Shown: positions 1 to 12,674 of the stretch, piece by piece
Layout of the letters: each line of letters opens with the position of its first letter
How positions within the stretch are numbered: the first letter of the stretch is position 1
Origin: Favolaschia claudopus
Lineage: Eukaryota; Basidiomycota; Agaricomycetes; Agaricales; Mycenaceae
Assembly: GCA_037176885.1 (NCBI GenBank)
Contig: JAWWNJ010000095.1
Location: forward strand, 620,001 to 684,000
DNA: 64,000 nt
Direction of reading: 5' to 3'
The notes under the pieces: generated by a model
What the model was told of the DNA's origin: nothing
Databases searched by the model: none
The model's input: only the letters and a program-made list of their open reading frames with translations
Made by a program: the position numbers and the translations under genes

Positions 1-1
1 T

Positions 2-433
2 CATGCTGAAGCGCTCCTTGAAACCTTTCGAGCTTTCCCTGCTCTTACTAATCTTCAAATTCGGGCGTCGAAACGAGACGAGGGTTGGGACATGCATGTG
101 AACCCATGTGGCACAGCCAGGCTCCTGGAACTCCTCACAGATAACATCGTATGCCCTCGCTTACAGGAGCTCGAGGTCACTGGCATCACAGACTTGAGCA
201 AAGCCACTCTGGACGTATTTCTTTCGTCCCGGGTGCAGATGGATCCTGCACGTCGATTACGACGTCTCAGCCTCGTATTCGAGGATGCCCTGTTAAACGA
301 TAGCGAGGTCCCGTATCTGTCTCCAAACGAGACTCAGTCCTATGCATCGCAAGGTTTGCACATTTCCTTCTTTCCTGCCCTCCAGGACAGAAGGCGATTT
401 GAACCTTGGCCCTGGACGGGCTTATTGCCATGA
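2..433 (+). CDS. F-box/LRR-like protein, C-terminal fragment (5' truncated by window edge)
   Basis: The frame is open from the first base of the window to a TGA at 431-433, so only the last ~143 residues are present. The fragment reads as the leucine-rich tail of an Agaricomycete F-box-like protein (FRAFPALTNL, CPRLQELEVTG, LRRLSLVF) and ends in PWTGLLP. It is clearly paralogous to the last ~145 residues of the minus-strand gene at 23167-24763: both contain GTARLLE, CP-LQELE, FLS-RVQ, LSP-E and a PWTGL terminus. Such proteins normally act as substrate receptors of SCF ubiquitin ligases, but the F-box itself lies outside the window. The role is therefore inferred from the paralog. No introns are seen in the visible part. 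Confidence 0.6.
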   Translation, partial: HAEALLETFRAFPALTNLQIRASKRDEGWDMHVNPCGTARLLELLTDNIVCPRLQELEVTGITDLSKATLDVFLSSRVQMDPARRLRRLSLVFEDALLNDSEVPYLSPNETQSYASQGLHISFFPALQDRRRFEPWPWTGLLP

Positions 434-1368
434 AAATTGCATGTTGCGAAGATTGCGGTTTCATATTGTCGGCGACGGACATGTACATACGTATATACAC
501 GTTCAGTTTTATCTGTCTGTGCTATGATTCCCCGTGTCGCGGGCCTTGCTACACCTTATCGTCAGGAGTCTTTATTCGCCTTTTTCAACTGAGGCGCGGT
601 ACTGTAGGATAAAACATGTATATCGAAAGTTTGGACATAACATAGCGCAAGTAACCTCTGGTCCAGTTTCCGAATAGCAAATATCTCAATTGCCTCGGAG
701 TCAGTACTTGAATTGGTTCTCCTCGTCATCACCTCGGTACATCTCTCAACAGCCAACCGTCAACTCCCCTCATCATCTACACCATCCCACTCCTCCCCTC
801 CTTCTCGAATAGCGCGATCTACCTTGCCGGACTCGGACCGCCGAAATTTCGTTGTCAATTTAAACGCGTCGACCTCAGCCTCAGATTCACTACCCTAGAC
901 TGCGCCTAGAAATCTAGCAATGAGCGCCGAGTGCCCCAGCCTTGGTCTAGCTTGTATCAGAGTCTGCGACCGTCAAGTGGGCTGTCGCGAGAAGTTCAAT
1001 ATTGCTGGTCACATGGGCGCGTAATTTCCCCATCAAATTCCTCCTTATCCGCTCCCTTCACCTTGTATTCCACAACAAGGACTTTGATCAGTTTTCCAGC
1101 CACGTTCCCTCTGTGAACGCCGCGAAAAATGGTATTTGTGCCGTAGATGGGGCTTCTTGTAGTTCATGGAAAAATCAACGGGTCACGAATTTCGGAACGA
1201 TTACTAGCGCTTGCGTCCGCCCACGACCTGTCGAGGTTTCTCTCTGCTTCTTCTCTTGGTGATTCCTCAGACGCTTGGTGTGCTCTCATCGTGCTCTCCA
1301 ACCCCTCAGTCTGCTGACTTGCGTTGCAGAAACACGAATTTCCAGCATCTTTTCCGACAACAAGCTGA
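434..1368. other. intergenic, no supported gene
   Basis: Only short overlapping frames are found here and none resembles a known family. The stretch holds the 3' flank of the first F-box-like gene and the upstream region of the next. A CT-rich segment around 745-800 resembles fungal promoter or leader sequence. Confidence 0.5.
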
Positions 1369-2957
1369 ATGGGCGAGATATACGAGGTACGCAGTGGTCT
1401 TCGAACGAAAACTTGCTCTAACACTGTCTCAAGACCGTCGGGAACGAAATCCGGAATGCGGGTCGCGAAATTACTCGGCTGAGCAACGAACTTTGGAATT
1501 TGTCTTTTCCTCGTCGTTCGCCCCCAATATCTCGGCTTAGTCGGGAGGTCCTCTCCGAAATATTCCTCTTCACTTTGTGTTTGCATGGGTTCGGGCCCTT
1601 GGACGCTCAATCGCGTATTTCAGCCGAACCATTGACACTATCCCATGTCAGCACTCGATGGCGAGACGTCGCCATTTCTACGCCCTCTCTATGGGCGACT
1701 ATCTGGATTGACCGGCCTCGCGAGGCCCATCTAATCATGACCGAAGTATGGGTCCGGTACTCCCAGCAATGCCCCCTGACCATCTATCTGCGCCAAACTC
1801 CACCTGCGCCGCAGGGGCAGCCGCCGCCATCGTTTATGGACGCTCACGAGTATGACATTACAGAGACGATCTTGATGTGTCTCGGCAACCACGTGGAACG
1901 CTGGAAGCGTGTCACCTTCTTGTTCTTCCACCGAACCCAAGAGACTCTTCTCAGTCTCCTCGAATTTGCCAAGTCTGGGGCCCCACTTCTTGAGCACGTC
2001 CATATGACCACGGGCGGATGGGATATCAAAAGCAAGCAGCTCTTGGAGCGCATGATGTACTCATATCCGTCCGTCAAGTCTATCGTCGTGCACAAATCCC
2101 TCTCGCAGGAATTCATCCGCTGGGGGCGCCTCACTCGCTTGGATTCGCATATGGGGTGTCCTAGAGATAGCTACCTGGCCGTCCTCAAGGCATGCTCTTC
2201 GCTTCGCATCGCGGAGCTGCGAGTCACCCAGGACCATGATAATACACCGTTCAAGCCGCCCCGTCATCACATTTGCGTCCCGGAGCTCACTTCGCTCACC
2301 ATACACGCGGATAGGGTCGACCTTGTTGCAATATTTGAATGTATTGTGCTCCCGAAGCTAGAGGGCCTAGTCCTTCGATATTCGGCTACTCCGCGCGCTG
2401 ATAATGATGCTCAGGCCCTCGAACGGCTGCTTGTGCGCTCTGCTTGCACTTTACAGCGATTTAGCCTGAGGGACATCACTCCCATCAGGGACGATTCTCG
2501 TCATCTGGGTTTCCTGTTGCTGCCGCACCTGTCCTCGATTCTCGAACTCTTTCTTCAGGTCGACATCACCGACAACATCCTTACACACTTGACGCTCCCC
2601 TCCCCGGACCACGATACGCCTGCGCCCCGGGGATTGTTTCCCAAGCTTCGAATGCTATCGCTAAGGGACTTGCGCGGTGATCACGTCGACGATCTTCTCC
2701 TTTATCGTCTTGTCGTCTCAAGATTTCCTGGCCCCACTCCAGATCGGAATGGACGATATTCAGGACCCCTTCATATCGCGTACTTCCGTCTGCGGGTTAA
2801 GGGACATTCCGCGTCCCCGGTGCTTCCTTTGTTGGTTGAAAGGTGCCGCGATCGTATCGATCTGCGTATTTACCTCGAGCAATGTACGGATTTGCATGTC
2901 AAGGTTGGGTGGTATACAAGCCCGCCGATCCCTGGCGGTTATCTTACTGAAGGTTAG
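1369..2957 (+). CDS. F-box domain protein
   Basis: A long open frame runs to TAG at 2955-2957 and carries an F-box motif (ISRLSREVLSEIF, then LSHVSTRWRDVAISTPSLWATI). A leucine-rich region typical of Agaricomycete F-box proteins follows. The frame opens upstream only at a stop near 1419, with no ATG before the F-box. I therefore propose a short first exon with ATG at 1369 and a 47-bp intron, 1387-1433 (donor GTACGC, branch CTAAC, acceptor AAG). This yields a short predicted coiled segment (VGNEIRNAGREITRLSNEL) before the F-box, as is common in the family. Such proteins recruit targets to SCF E3 ligases through Skp1. The target is unknown. The F-box call is firm; the first exon is inferred. 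Confidence 0.75.
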
Positions 2958-4245
2958 AAGAGCATCAAAGGAATTTTGACACGGATTGTGCCTGTTTACA
3001 TAGTAGCTTGATAGTAGCTACTACATAGATGAAGAATTTTTCTTCTAAAATTCAAGCCACGCTTCCCTGGCAGCACGTGTTCACTCACGCTTATCACTTT
3101 CTTCCAAGCCTCCTACAACTTGCGAAAATCCTTCTCAGACGAAATCTCTGCTCTCTCTGACAGATTCAATAGAGCTGCAATTAATTATGTAAGACGACTC
3201 GTCGACTTCCGCCATTTCTGACTATTTCAAGTTGGAGGAGAAGGAGGGACCGCGACGGCTTCAATTTTGTGATCTAAGATTAAGAACTTTTCGCCACAAC
3301 TCGTTGACAGCGTCTGCGTAAAGACTGGGGCAATCCCTGGGCCGGATGCAAACAAGGCGGTCCCCGGGCCCCGCTGGTTCCGCCAAAATTCAAGGTGTCA
3401 ATAAAGTCGATTCTGTGAGCTTTTGCAGGTCAACTTCATAAAGACGCAATGAAGACGCAGCGCAAAATGCCGACCTCAGGATGAACGTCTATTAAATAAC
3501 TGACGAAACATAATCCTTCTCGTCACAGGGCAACGTTCGGAATGATTCTCGTTGATCATTAAAGCCTACCAGCGCAATTCCAACATTCGATTCAGGGTCT
3601 AGTGTGCGCTGTATAATGTGCGCCATCCCTCTGCTTTCTCTGTTTGGGTTGTTGGATACCACTTTGAGCGAAACTGAAACTCGGCAGGAAAAGAGTCCGG
3701 CAGCAACCAATAGCAGGCCCGTCGCTCGACTCAGTTCCGACCGGCCTAGAACTCGGACACTCCGAATCCCACATTCACAATACATGCACATGGAACCAAA
3801 TGAAATGTGGATCACAAGTTCTCACCTCGTATTCCCACCTACCTTGCTGTTGGGTCAGCTCCTCAGGATTAGGTGGCACGAAATGAACGAGCAGGCTCGG
3901 ATAGAGCACGCCATAACGCGTTCGAGGTCGAGACTTCACCAGAAATGGATTGCGAGATGTAAAGCCAAGTCGACTCGAAGGAACACGTGGATATCTGCTA
4001 TCTCGGGGCGCGCCCGCGCCAATATTTTTATCGCAGGCTTCGCGAGCTTTGTGCCTTGTTTTCCTCTTCCGCCAGACGTAATGGTCAGCTTCATCATTTG
4101 AGACCCTTCTTTCCTCAGTACGGCAGCTTTGGTGCTATATATTCAGTGACGCAGCGCCTTGATGCATTTTGGCTGACTAGCATATAAAACGCTGCCGACA
4201 ACGGTCTGGCATTCTCCCCAACTTTTGTTTTACTTGTCCCCCCTC
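2958..4245. other. intergenic, no supported gene
   Basis: No frame here has recognisable protein character; the longest (3604-4101) looks compositional. A short palindromic stretch at 3001-3027 (AGTAGCTACT core) follows the F-box gene and may form a hairpin in its 3' UTR. The segment just before 4246 is the promoter and leader of the G-alpha gene. Confidence 0.45.
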
Positions 4246-6343
4246 ATGACGGAGCTGGCAAGAGTTCCCTCCAGGTTTCCCGGACGCACAAGAACAAATG
4301 CCGGTTCCGTCATATCTCGGAAATGTTCAGCGTCTAGTATTCTCTCAGGGTCGCGGTCTGGGGATACGCAGGCATATGTCGCTGCTCAGCGTGTCAGTGA
4401 TCTCATTGACGACGATATCAAGGCAAGTATCCTAGTGGGCATGTCCGTATGCGCCTGATATCGGCCTCAGAAAGACGCGCTGCAAAGGCAGGCCGAGGGT
4501 CGCAAGGAAGTGAAAGGTTCGTGGGGTTTCTATGTTGTTTGTGGAATGCATGCGATTTGATTTCAGTAATGCTTTTAGGTCAAGCAGAATCAGGTAGGTA
4601 GTCCATACTGCGAACCTTCGTGTCCAAATTCTCCGCAGGAAAATCAACCTTGCAAAAACAATTTCAACTCTATCACGCCTCGCATACCCTTGAGCTCGAA
4701 CGACCCTCGTGGCGAATAGTCGTATACGCCAACCTGATCAAAGCCGTTCGAACAATCCTGGAGGAATTTGACTACGAATTTTACTTATCGCTGGACGAGT
4801 ATCCACTACCTCCCGAAGGCTCGGGACCGACAGATGTATCGTCCCAGAACGAAATAGTGGGGCTTCGCCGGAACTTACTTCCCCTCATTTCGCTCGAGGA
4901 CTCGCTCCTATCCGAATTGAGCGATGGGGTATCCTTTGTGGGTCACAGGCGGAGTACGCTGTTTCCTCCTCGGAGAGGGATGTTCACGAGGTCGGGCAGT
5001 CGGCCGGTGACCGACCTTCGGCACTCCACCAGTACAACGGTGGCGGCGAATCGCGCTGCGCAGGTGTTGGAAATGACTGCTGATTACATAGACGCGCTCT
5101 GGAAGCACAGATCTGTGAAGCACTTGTTGCGTGCTCGCAAACTGAGGCTAGAAGAATCAGGTTGTTTGTAAGTCCAATTTATCTTCTTTTTTCAATCGCT
5201 TTCAATTCACGAGAACAGCTTCCTGGATGAAGTTCGACGTATTGCGCAGATGGACTATATTCCGAGCATCGGTATGCACGATTCAACTTTCAATATTCTG
5301 AATATGGTTTTCTCACCACTAGCAGAGGACGTCTTGCATGTTAGATTGCAGACCGTAGGTGTCATCGAACATTCAATGAAAGTCAACACCGTCAGCGGGA
5401 GTTACCTGTGGAGAATATACGACGTCGGCGGAACAGTAAGTGGTGTCCTGCATCCCGCTTGCTTATCGGAAATTCAACGACGGACAGCGAAGCCAGGTAA
5501 ACGCAACACGCTTTCTTCCCGTTCAAGTTCTACCCGAATTGAAGCTCATCGGGATTCATAGCGCCCAGCATGGTGTTCTTACTTCGACGATGGTGAGGTA
5601 TCCGCCCTTCTCTCGCTTATCTAGCGACTGACATTCTATCTAGTCAACGCTCTTATATTCCTCGCCCCTATTTCTGCCTTCGATCAGGTTGAATCCGAAT
5701 TATCCGAAGTCAACCGACTAGTACTAATTTTGTCTGGTGTAGTATCTTGAAGAAGACCCTCTAACGAACCGAATACACGACTCACTGGAACTATTGACGT
5801 CGATTTGTGCGAATAAACTCTTGAAAGACGCGCAGCTAATTCTGCTGCTCAACAAGGTGTGTACCATGTTACAAAGGCTCGTACCGTATGCTCAAGCTTA
5901 ATTAACTCGCCGAAAGACTGATTTGTTGAGGAAGAAACTCGAAGCCGGGCTTCAGATACGGCAATAGTGCGTCAATTCCATTCCACCAATTGCCCTGTCC
6001 ATTACTTAACGGTTTCAACTTAGCATCATGAGTTACGGAAATCGACCAAACAATTATTCGACCGCGACGGAGTACTTCCGAACTCATTTTCTGGCTGCAC
6101 ATAAGAAGAAGGACGCTTTTCAACGAAAACTTTTTGTCGTACGTTTCCCTCTCCAGTCACTGCAACTTCAGCTAATCTCGTTTTGTGTGGCAGCATCTCA
6201 CTACAATGCTGGTGAGTATCTGTATGTTGCCTTGGCTCCCCGGGATTCTAATGCGCACCTTTTAGGATGTCCAAGCTACACAGATCATTATTGCTAGCGG
6301 TTGGTATCCCTACTCCTTTCACCAGGCGCCGTGTCTGATTTAG
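4246..6343 (+). CDS. heterotrimeric G-protein alpha subunit (divergent basidiomycete type)
   Basis: GTP-binding signalling protein that couples membrane receptors to effectors. I reconstruct 14 exons: 4246-4422, 4471-4516, 4567-4593, 4639-5167, 5219-5271, 5326-5435, 5488-5496, 5562-5592, 5644-5687, 5743-5856, 5917-5966, 6024-6138, 6194-6211, 6266-6343. Together they give 466 residues in frame. G1 is GQAESGKST (split by the intron at 4594-4638). G3/switch II is DVGGTRSQR, where RSQ comes from a 9-nt microexon. G4 is NKTD, and the G5 position reads HLTTML rather than the usual TCAT. A helical-domain insert is rich in Ser/Arg, as in the expanded Agaricomycete G-alpha subfamily. The N-terminus (MTELAR) lacks the MGxxxS myristoylation signal, so membrane attachment may differ. 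Intron 1 appears to be GC-AG. The C-terminal tail after 6299 is short and less certain. Confidence 0.9.
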
Positions 6344-8510
6344 CTCCCGCTCAGTTGGGGACATGATAATGCGGAAGCATATAGCGCGAACCGGCTTACT
6401 ATGACCTTCTAGATATAAGTATATATGCATCCCGTCGTGTATACCCCTTCGAATTCTTGGTTTTACTGCCATAGATAGACTAGTATACCCGCCCACCGTG
6501 ACTGTTCCCTTCTTGCCTCACGCGACTTAAATCACCCAGAATTGAAGATTTGTTGAACCTACGCTTACTAGTGCTCATCCTCTATGTATCGCCTCGTCCA
6601 ACTCGGGCGGCCGTAGTATTCGATCAGAAAGAGTCGCTCGGCTAGATAAATCCCTATACCATCTTAGACCATCCCTTCTGATCCACAAGCTAATAAATAT
6701 GTAGTGCTGGCAATTTCCTGGCAGTGAATATAAAAGGTCAGGAGATCAGTCAAGCGGCTAGTGAGTAGTGCGAAGGTCGCTGTACGCGCTCTGCGCGACT
6801 CGGAACGATCGGGGAAGCTTCAAGCGACGCGTCGTAATCACATGTGCGTCCGTGACGTAACAAGCGCTTGGACCGTGACGTGACGCCCTGAAGCGCCCAC
6901 AACGGCGTCTAGAGCTCCTCTTGATCTGTCCTTTACCTCCATGTCTCGTTGGACGCATTCTGAACTCCCCCCCTCTCCTCTGGATAGATCGCACCATGGC
7001 AATTTCTCAGAACAATTGAGTTAACTGCAATAGCAATGGCTCCTTTTTGGTCCGTTAGCGTCGGTCAGATTTTCCAAGAGAGTTATGAGTGACATTAACA
7101 ACTGAATGTTGTGGCCTTTTCTCTTCAGAAGACTGGGAGACCAATGAGTCTCACAATTGTTGAGACGGGGATCATAAATTTCGACTGGACTGCCCTTGAT
7201 TTTTTTATTCCCGACTTTGACTTCGGTCCGAAGAATAGGAATCGATCAACATATGTGGATTTTTGCAGAGAGAGCACCAATGTCGCACAAGGTCTTGCCA
7301 TAATCCCCTCAAACCTCGCAGCTCTCTTTCCGCTATACAAGGAATGTCAGAATTGAACGCCGTCGAGGTGGGCAAGAATATACACACATTCCAGGAAGTC
7401 CCCCATTTTCCCCGCACCCGGCTATTATCTCACTGGACGGAGTCTTCCCCGGGTGAACCATGGACTCAGGGCTAAATGGCGTGCCTTCATGGGAATTCAC
7501 TGGCGACAAGGGGAGTTCCATCGAATATTGCCTCACCGAAAGAAATTCATAGGAGAATACATACTCGCCCAATGGCGCTCAAATTTCTCTTCTCCGCGAT
7601 TTTCTACCCATCTCAAGGTTCTGGAAAACATATCTGGACTGCAGACTAGCTCCACCACTCTGTTCACGCATGTCCTTCGTCGGACGTTATGTCGCTATCT
7701 TTACTTTCAAGTTCTCTTGTCCTTCGGATTGGCCGAGTCCACTGGGTTTCCCCACCGGCCTCCGGTCTTCTGAGTCAGTCTCTACTATCTATACCGAGAC
7801 GGCACCCCGAACCTTTGCTGAATATTCTGGAATTTTAGGTCTGCAGCGCCCAGGCTTCTCTACATTCAATGGGCATGCGATAAACTGCAGGGAGGAGTTC
7901 GAGGCACGTCTTGAATGACCTCACGCTCATCGCATGCTCAGTTCGGCCTGCTTTCTTGCTTTTTGCATACGTGTGGCTGGTCATTGCCAGGCCAGTCAAG
8001 TCAAAGCCGCAAAAAGCGGCCGCATTTGCATATTCAAACTCTAATCTTGCGTACCTTACCTGCCCTACGCTAGACTCATTCGGGCGGAACCACTCGTCGA
8101 TGGGTGACCCGTGATAGCGCTGGGCTCTTCGAGAGTGTCCTGGTGCCCCTTCGTTCCGGCGAATCGTCGCTGGTCCTCCGAGGTCTCCGCATCTGGACGA
8201 TAAAAACCAAAGTACGCAGAAATCCTCATATTTCTAGGAGACCTTTTGCGACGTTGTAGTGACGTTGTGCGACCCTATCTTGCTCTGGGGAGCGTGTTTC
8301 CCCGCGCCAAAGTCAGGCTACGCGAAGCGAAATGATCATCTCGGTCTGGGGAGATTGAGAGGATAACCCCATTAGGACGCATTTTACACGTGTCAACAAC
8401 GCCGATTAAAAACTTCCTCTCAGCTCTTCCCGTCGCCGCCTCGTGTCCTCGCCAGTCATCAGCCGTCGCTCGACGTTGTCGCTGCGCTTCGCTTTTGACT
8501 TTGTACCACC
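6344..8510. other. intergenic, no supported gene
   Basis: About 2.2 kb without a frame I can assign. It holds the 3' flank of the G-alpha gene, a TATA-like ATATAAAAGG near 6727, and two TGACGT (CRE/ATF-like) motifs near 6852 and 6885. Several frames of 60-106 codons occur (for example 7453-7773) but show no family signature or plausible splicing pattern. Confidence 0.4.
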
Positions 8511-11500
8511 ATGTCGCCGCCTCCACCTCCGCCCCCTCCCCCGCCACCAATGTGCTTCCCTTTCAGTTCAAACAAACCACGAAGACGCATATCCCTGACC
8601 GAATCCGATATGTCGAGGCCGTCTTACGATTCGCGGTTGAGGGGCGGTTCGATTGATTCCCGCCGGCCCGAAAAGTTGGTACGCTATGCGTCCAACTCGT
8701 CTTCCTCGACATTGGCTACCTTCCCCGACAATCTTACCTTCAAGACGGATACGGAAGACTACGGGGACGACGTGCGGAACGCTCAAACGCCGGAATGGGA
8801 GATGGGCAAAAAGGGTCCAAGGCTGGTCCGGACGAACACGATGACCGGGACGAAGCAGCCCGCTCCGCCCGCTCCTGCTAAGGGTGGTTGGGGTTATGGA
8901 TGGGGGTTGGGGAAGAGGAAGGAGGTTGAGGAAGGCGATCTCAGTCGGGGCATGTCGCAGAAAGAATTGCCAGAAAAGCCTATCTCCGAGAAACTGCCAT
9001 CGAACGGTGGATCGCGTGGTGGGTTCCCTTTGTACGACGCACCTGTCCCGCCCATTCGCACCAATACCCAATCGACAAATGCTAGTCGAGCGACTCGCGA
9101 GACTCAGGCATCACGGGAAACAAGGGAAACGACGGAGAGGAGGGACTCTAGGCGGTCAAAGGAGTCGAAGGAGTCGCGAGGTACCCAACAAACCAAGATC
9201 AGTAACGATTCGAAAGGATCGTCGCAGACTCGAACTAGCCGAGGCAGCACCGGCCGCCAGGCGACTGCTGGAACCACCACTCGGAATCAGACTCCTTTGG
9301 TTCGGAACGACTCGAACAGCACTCTCGTCGGATCGGCGTACGAACGCAAAATCAACGATGTCGAACCCAGTCTTGAGCGGCCGGACACGGGGTCAAGGCT
9401 GGACGCTCTCCGGGAGTTGATGATGAAGGATACTTTGGACTACTAGTGCGTCTTTTCTGGAGTCTTTTTTTTCAGTTTGGGAGTTGACCAATCACACAGT
9501 GTCGTTCCCAGCGAAGATGCACATCAATCGGAATACGTTGCACCGTCCGACCGGCGGCGGGAATACATCTCCGGGTCAGTCGCGCGCTACATCCCACTCT
9601 GAACTCTCTGACGATTTCTTCCAGATTTACCGGAACAGCAGGCGTCGCCGTAATCTCCATCAATTCAGCATATCTCATCACAGACTCGCGCTACTGGCTG
9701 CAAGCCCAGGAGCAACTGGATCCGAACTGGACGCTCGTAGAGGCGGGGGGGATTGGTGGACCGAAAGACTGGATTGAATGGCTTGTAGTGCGTGTCTATT
9801 CATATTCGATATCTTCACTCTGGTTGACCATCATTTTAGTCAAGAGCCAAAAATTGCAGAATCGGCATCGATGCTCGGATGATCTCTCACGAAAAGGCGA
9901 CCTTGCTCACCAACAAACTTACGCCGCTCGATTCCAAGATGATCTATCCCCCTCAGAACCTGGTGGATCTTGCGTGGAAAGACAAGGTGTCCAAGTCGAA
10001 AGAACCTCTCTTCCGGCAACCGATTGAATTCACTGGTACGGGCTCACTATTTCACGCCGAATACAGCTAATGCGCAAATAGGCCAAGAAGCGTCTTCGAA
10101 ACTTCGAAGGCTGCGGCAATGGATCAGCAAGCAACCGCCCTCGGTTCCCGCGTATTCGAAGACTCCGCCCACAGAAGCTCAAATGCACGTCGCGACTCTC
10201 ATTACAGACCTGGCCTCGATCGGTGCGCAGTTATACTTAGTCCGGCTAATGCTACATTCTCTGATCACCTTGTAATTTCCTCAGCCTACATTTTAAATCT
10301 TCGCGGCACCGATATCCCATACAACCCCTTGTTCCAGGCCTACCTTCTCGTATCCCTGGACTCTGCGGTGTTATTTGTTGATGCTGCCAAATGCCCGGAT
10401 GACATTATGGGGTACCTCCATTCCCTCAACATTGAACGCAGGGAATACTCCGATCTGTGGCAGTACCTGCGGCGAAGAGAATGGGGTGTGGGGAAGGTAA
10501 TTGTTTCCCCCTTGTGGTTGTGTCTTCGCGTATAGCTGACCGTTTCCCTCCAGATCCTCATCACTCCACAAACCTCATTTGCCATCTCACTTATGCTCAC
10601 GCATTTCCGGTACACCGTCGCCCCACCCATCGTCGAGGAGATGATGGCGTTCAAGAATGCAACGGAATTGGAAGGGTTGCGACGAGCTTACCTAAGGGAT
10701 GGTGTTTCCTACGTATGTATTGCTTTTTTAACGAATCTCCACCCTTGCTGATTGCTACGATAGGTTCGCTTCCTCGCATGGCTCGACGCGAAGCTCAATG
10801 AGGGCTACGACATTACGGAGTATGAAGCCGCCCAGCGGCTCACAGAATTCCGTCGCAAGAACAAACACTTCATGGGTCTCGCGTATGAAAACATCTCCGC
10901 GAGTGGTCCCAACGCTGCGCTTCCTCATTACTCCCCGCGGAGATCCACTGCACGGATGATAGATCGTGATACGCCATACATCAAGTACGCCCACTCCTTT
11001 CATAACTCTCTCTTACTATCTTTCTAACGTATGCCTGTAGCGACTCCGGTGGGCAGTACCGAGACGGCACCTGCGACACCACCCGGACAGTGCATTTCGG
11101 TCGACCAACGCCCGAACAGTGTGATGCCTTCACCCGTGTCTTGCAGGGCCATGTACGTTTCTTTTATCTTCGCGAGCTTTTCATATTGTGTTTATGGCTT
11201 CATTTTAGATTGCGATCGACAGTGCCGTGTTCCCTGAAGGAACCTCCGGTCACCAACTTGATGTCCTGGCACGGAAGGCGCTCTGGCGAGACGGCCTTAA
11301 CTATGGGGTATGTTTTCGCCGTGTCACTTTCCGCCAGCAAGAGTCTAAACCTTGTTCTAATATAGCACGGAACCGGGCATGGCTTCGGGTCCTTCTTGAC
11401 TGTGCATGAAGGCTCTTATGGCTTCTCAAGTTCCGTGCCTCTAATGCCCGGGCATGTTGTCACCAACGAGCCAGGCTTCTGTGCGTCTCTAGCCTCTATC

Positions 11501-11974
11501 ACCTTGTACCGTTCTGCCACTTACTTGCATCGGTCTCCCAGACAATCCCGGTCGGTGGGGAATGCGCATTGAGTCAGCGCTGGCTGTCGTCAGCGTGAAG
11601 GTCTGTATGAACCCGTGCGTTTAGTTTACTTGTGGCTGACATTCATTTGCTGTCTGTTTAGACGCGAAACGAGTTCAATGGGCCAATTTGGCTCGGTTTT
11701 GAACGCCTCACATGTGTGCCGATCCAGACACGCATGGTAAAGGAGTCCATGCTCACCAAGGAAGAGAAACAGTGGCTCAAGGTTTGTGGTGTGTGTTCGT
11801 TGGAGGCGTGAGGTCCTGACAGTGTTGCTCTAGGACCACAACCAGCGCTGCTTCCAGCTGCTAACCCCCCTCATCAAGGATGACAAACGGGCCATGAAGT
11901 GGCTCAAGCGCGAGGCGGACCGTGGTATTGGGCTTGCGACAGGCCCCGGTGGGATGTCCATTGATTGGGACTAA
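8511..11974 (+). CDS. Xaa-Pro aminopeptidase P (M24B, creatinase family) with long disordered N-terminal leader
   Basis: Metallo-aminopeptidase that removes an N-terminal residue preceding proline. Exon 1 (8511-9445) encodes a low-complexity leader of about 295 residues rich in Ser/Thr/Arg and ending [15 protein letters not shown]. The enzyme then runs through many short introns: creatinase-like N-terminal domains ([29 protein letters not shown]), then the catalytic pita-bread fold. Metal ligands are visible as the two Asp of [15 protein letters not shown], the His of [10 protein letters not shown], the Glu of TNEPGFY and the Glu of MRIESAL. The stop is TAA at 11972-11974. The ATG at 8511 opens a run of 11 prolines; an in-frame ATG at 8550 (MCFPFSS) is the better candidate start. 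Probably cytosolic, as no signal peptide is visible. The leader is absent from the animal enzyme. Confidence 0.92.
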
Positions 11975-12674
11975 ATCGCCGTCGCCGTCGTTGCCGTATG
12001 CTTTGATTTGTGCTTTCGTTTTCCCTCGCCCCTACTCTATGTTTTAGACGCTCCCATTCTCCGTCGTAAGCACGGAAATGCGAACCGAGACGTCGTTAGG
12101 ACGCTCGATTAGTATGTACTGACGATTGATATGACCTCTGGATGCAACTTTTGTTCTACACTTTTATTATTCCTTTCATTCTTGTGAATACGCTTCTTTC
12201 TCTGTAGGTAGTTATTTTGTACTAGGCAGCCAATGGATTATCGATTTTCCTGGAGAACTAGCATAACTTGCGAGGAACGAGTTACAAGTTGTAGCGTCTG
12301 TCTTAGAGAGACTAAGAACAAGCGTGAAGTGGATAAAGTGTGGTGCACGCTAGGCGAAAGGCACTGTCACTATCAGAGATTTACGAAACAAGATAATACT
12401 GTACAAGTGACAAAAGAGTATCAAGTTCGGGCTCTACCCCTCGAATTGAAGCTACGTCTACCGCGCTCATCGTTGCTCACGCAAAACACAGAAAGTTCCC
12501 GCAAAATGGCTACTGTATTCCCCACCACAACTCGTATTCGGGGATAAGCACCAGTTATCATATCTTGGCAAGCGAATCATCGCTTGAGGCACAATCAGAT
12601 AAGATCAACGACGATAGATTTTCAAGTGCGGCAGTCGGACGACGACCCCACTCTCCCTCTTGCCACAACGATAC
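11975..12674. other. intergenic, no supported gene
   Basis: 3' flank of the aminopeptidase gene and upstream region of the oxidoreductase gene. The frame at 12233-12547 shows no family signature. Confidence 0.45.

Noticed and set aside
3604..4101. 165-codon plus frame upstream of the G-alpha gene
   Set aside because: No family signature, odd composition and no coherent splicing; better seen as intergenic sequence.
6301..6327. A last short intron in the G-alpha gene
   Set aside because: A 27-bp intron would be shorter than plausible; reading straight through gives a stop at 6343.
8640..8665. tRNA-like B-box GGTTCGATTGATTCC
   Set aside because: It lies within the coding exon of the aminopeptidase gene and has no A box or cloverleaf around it.
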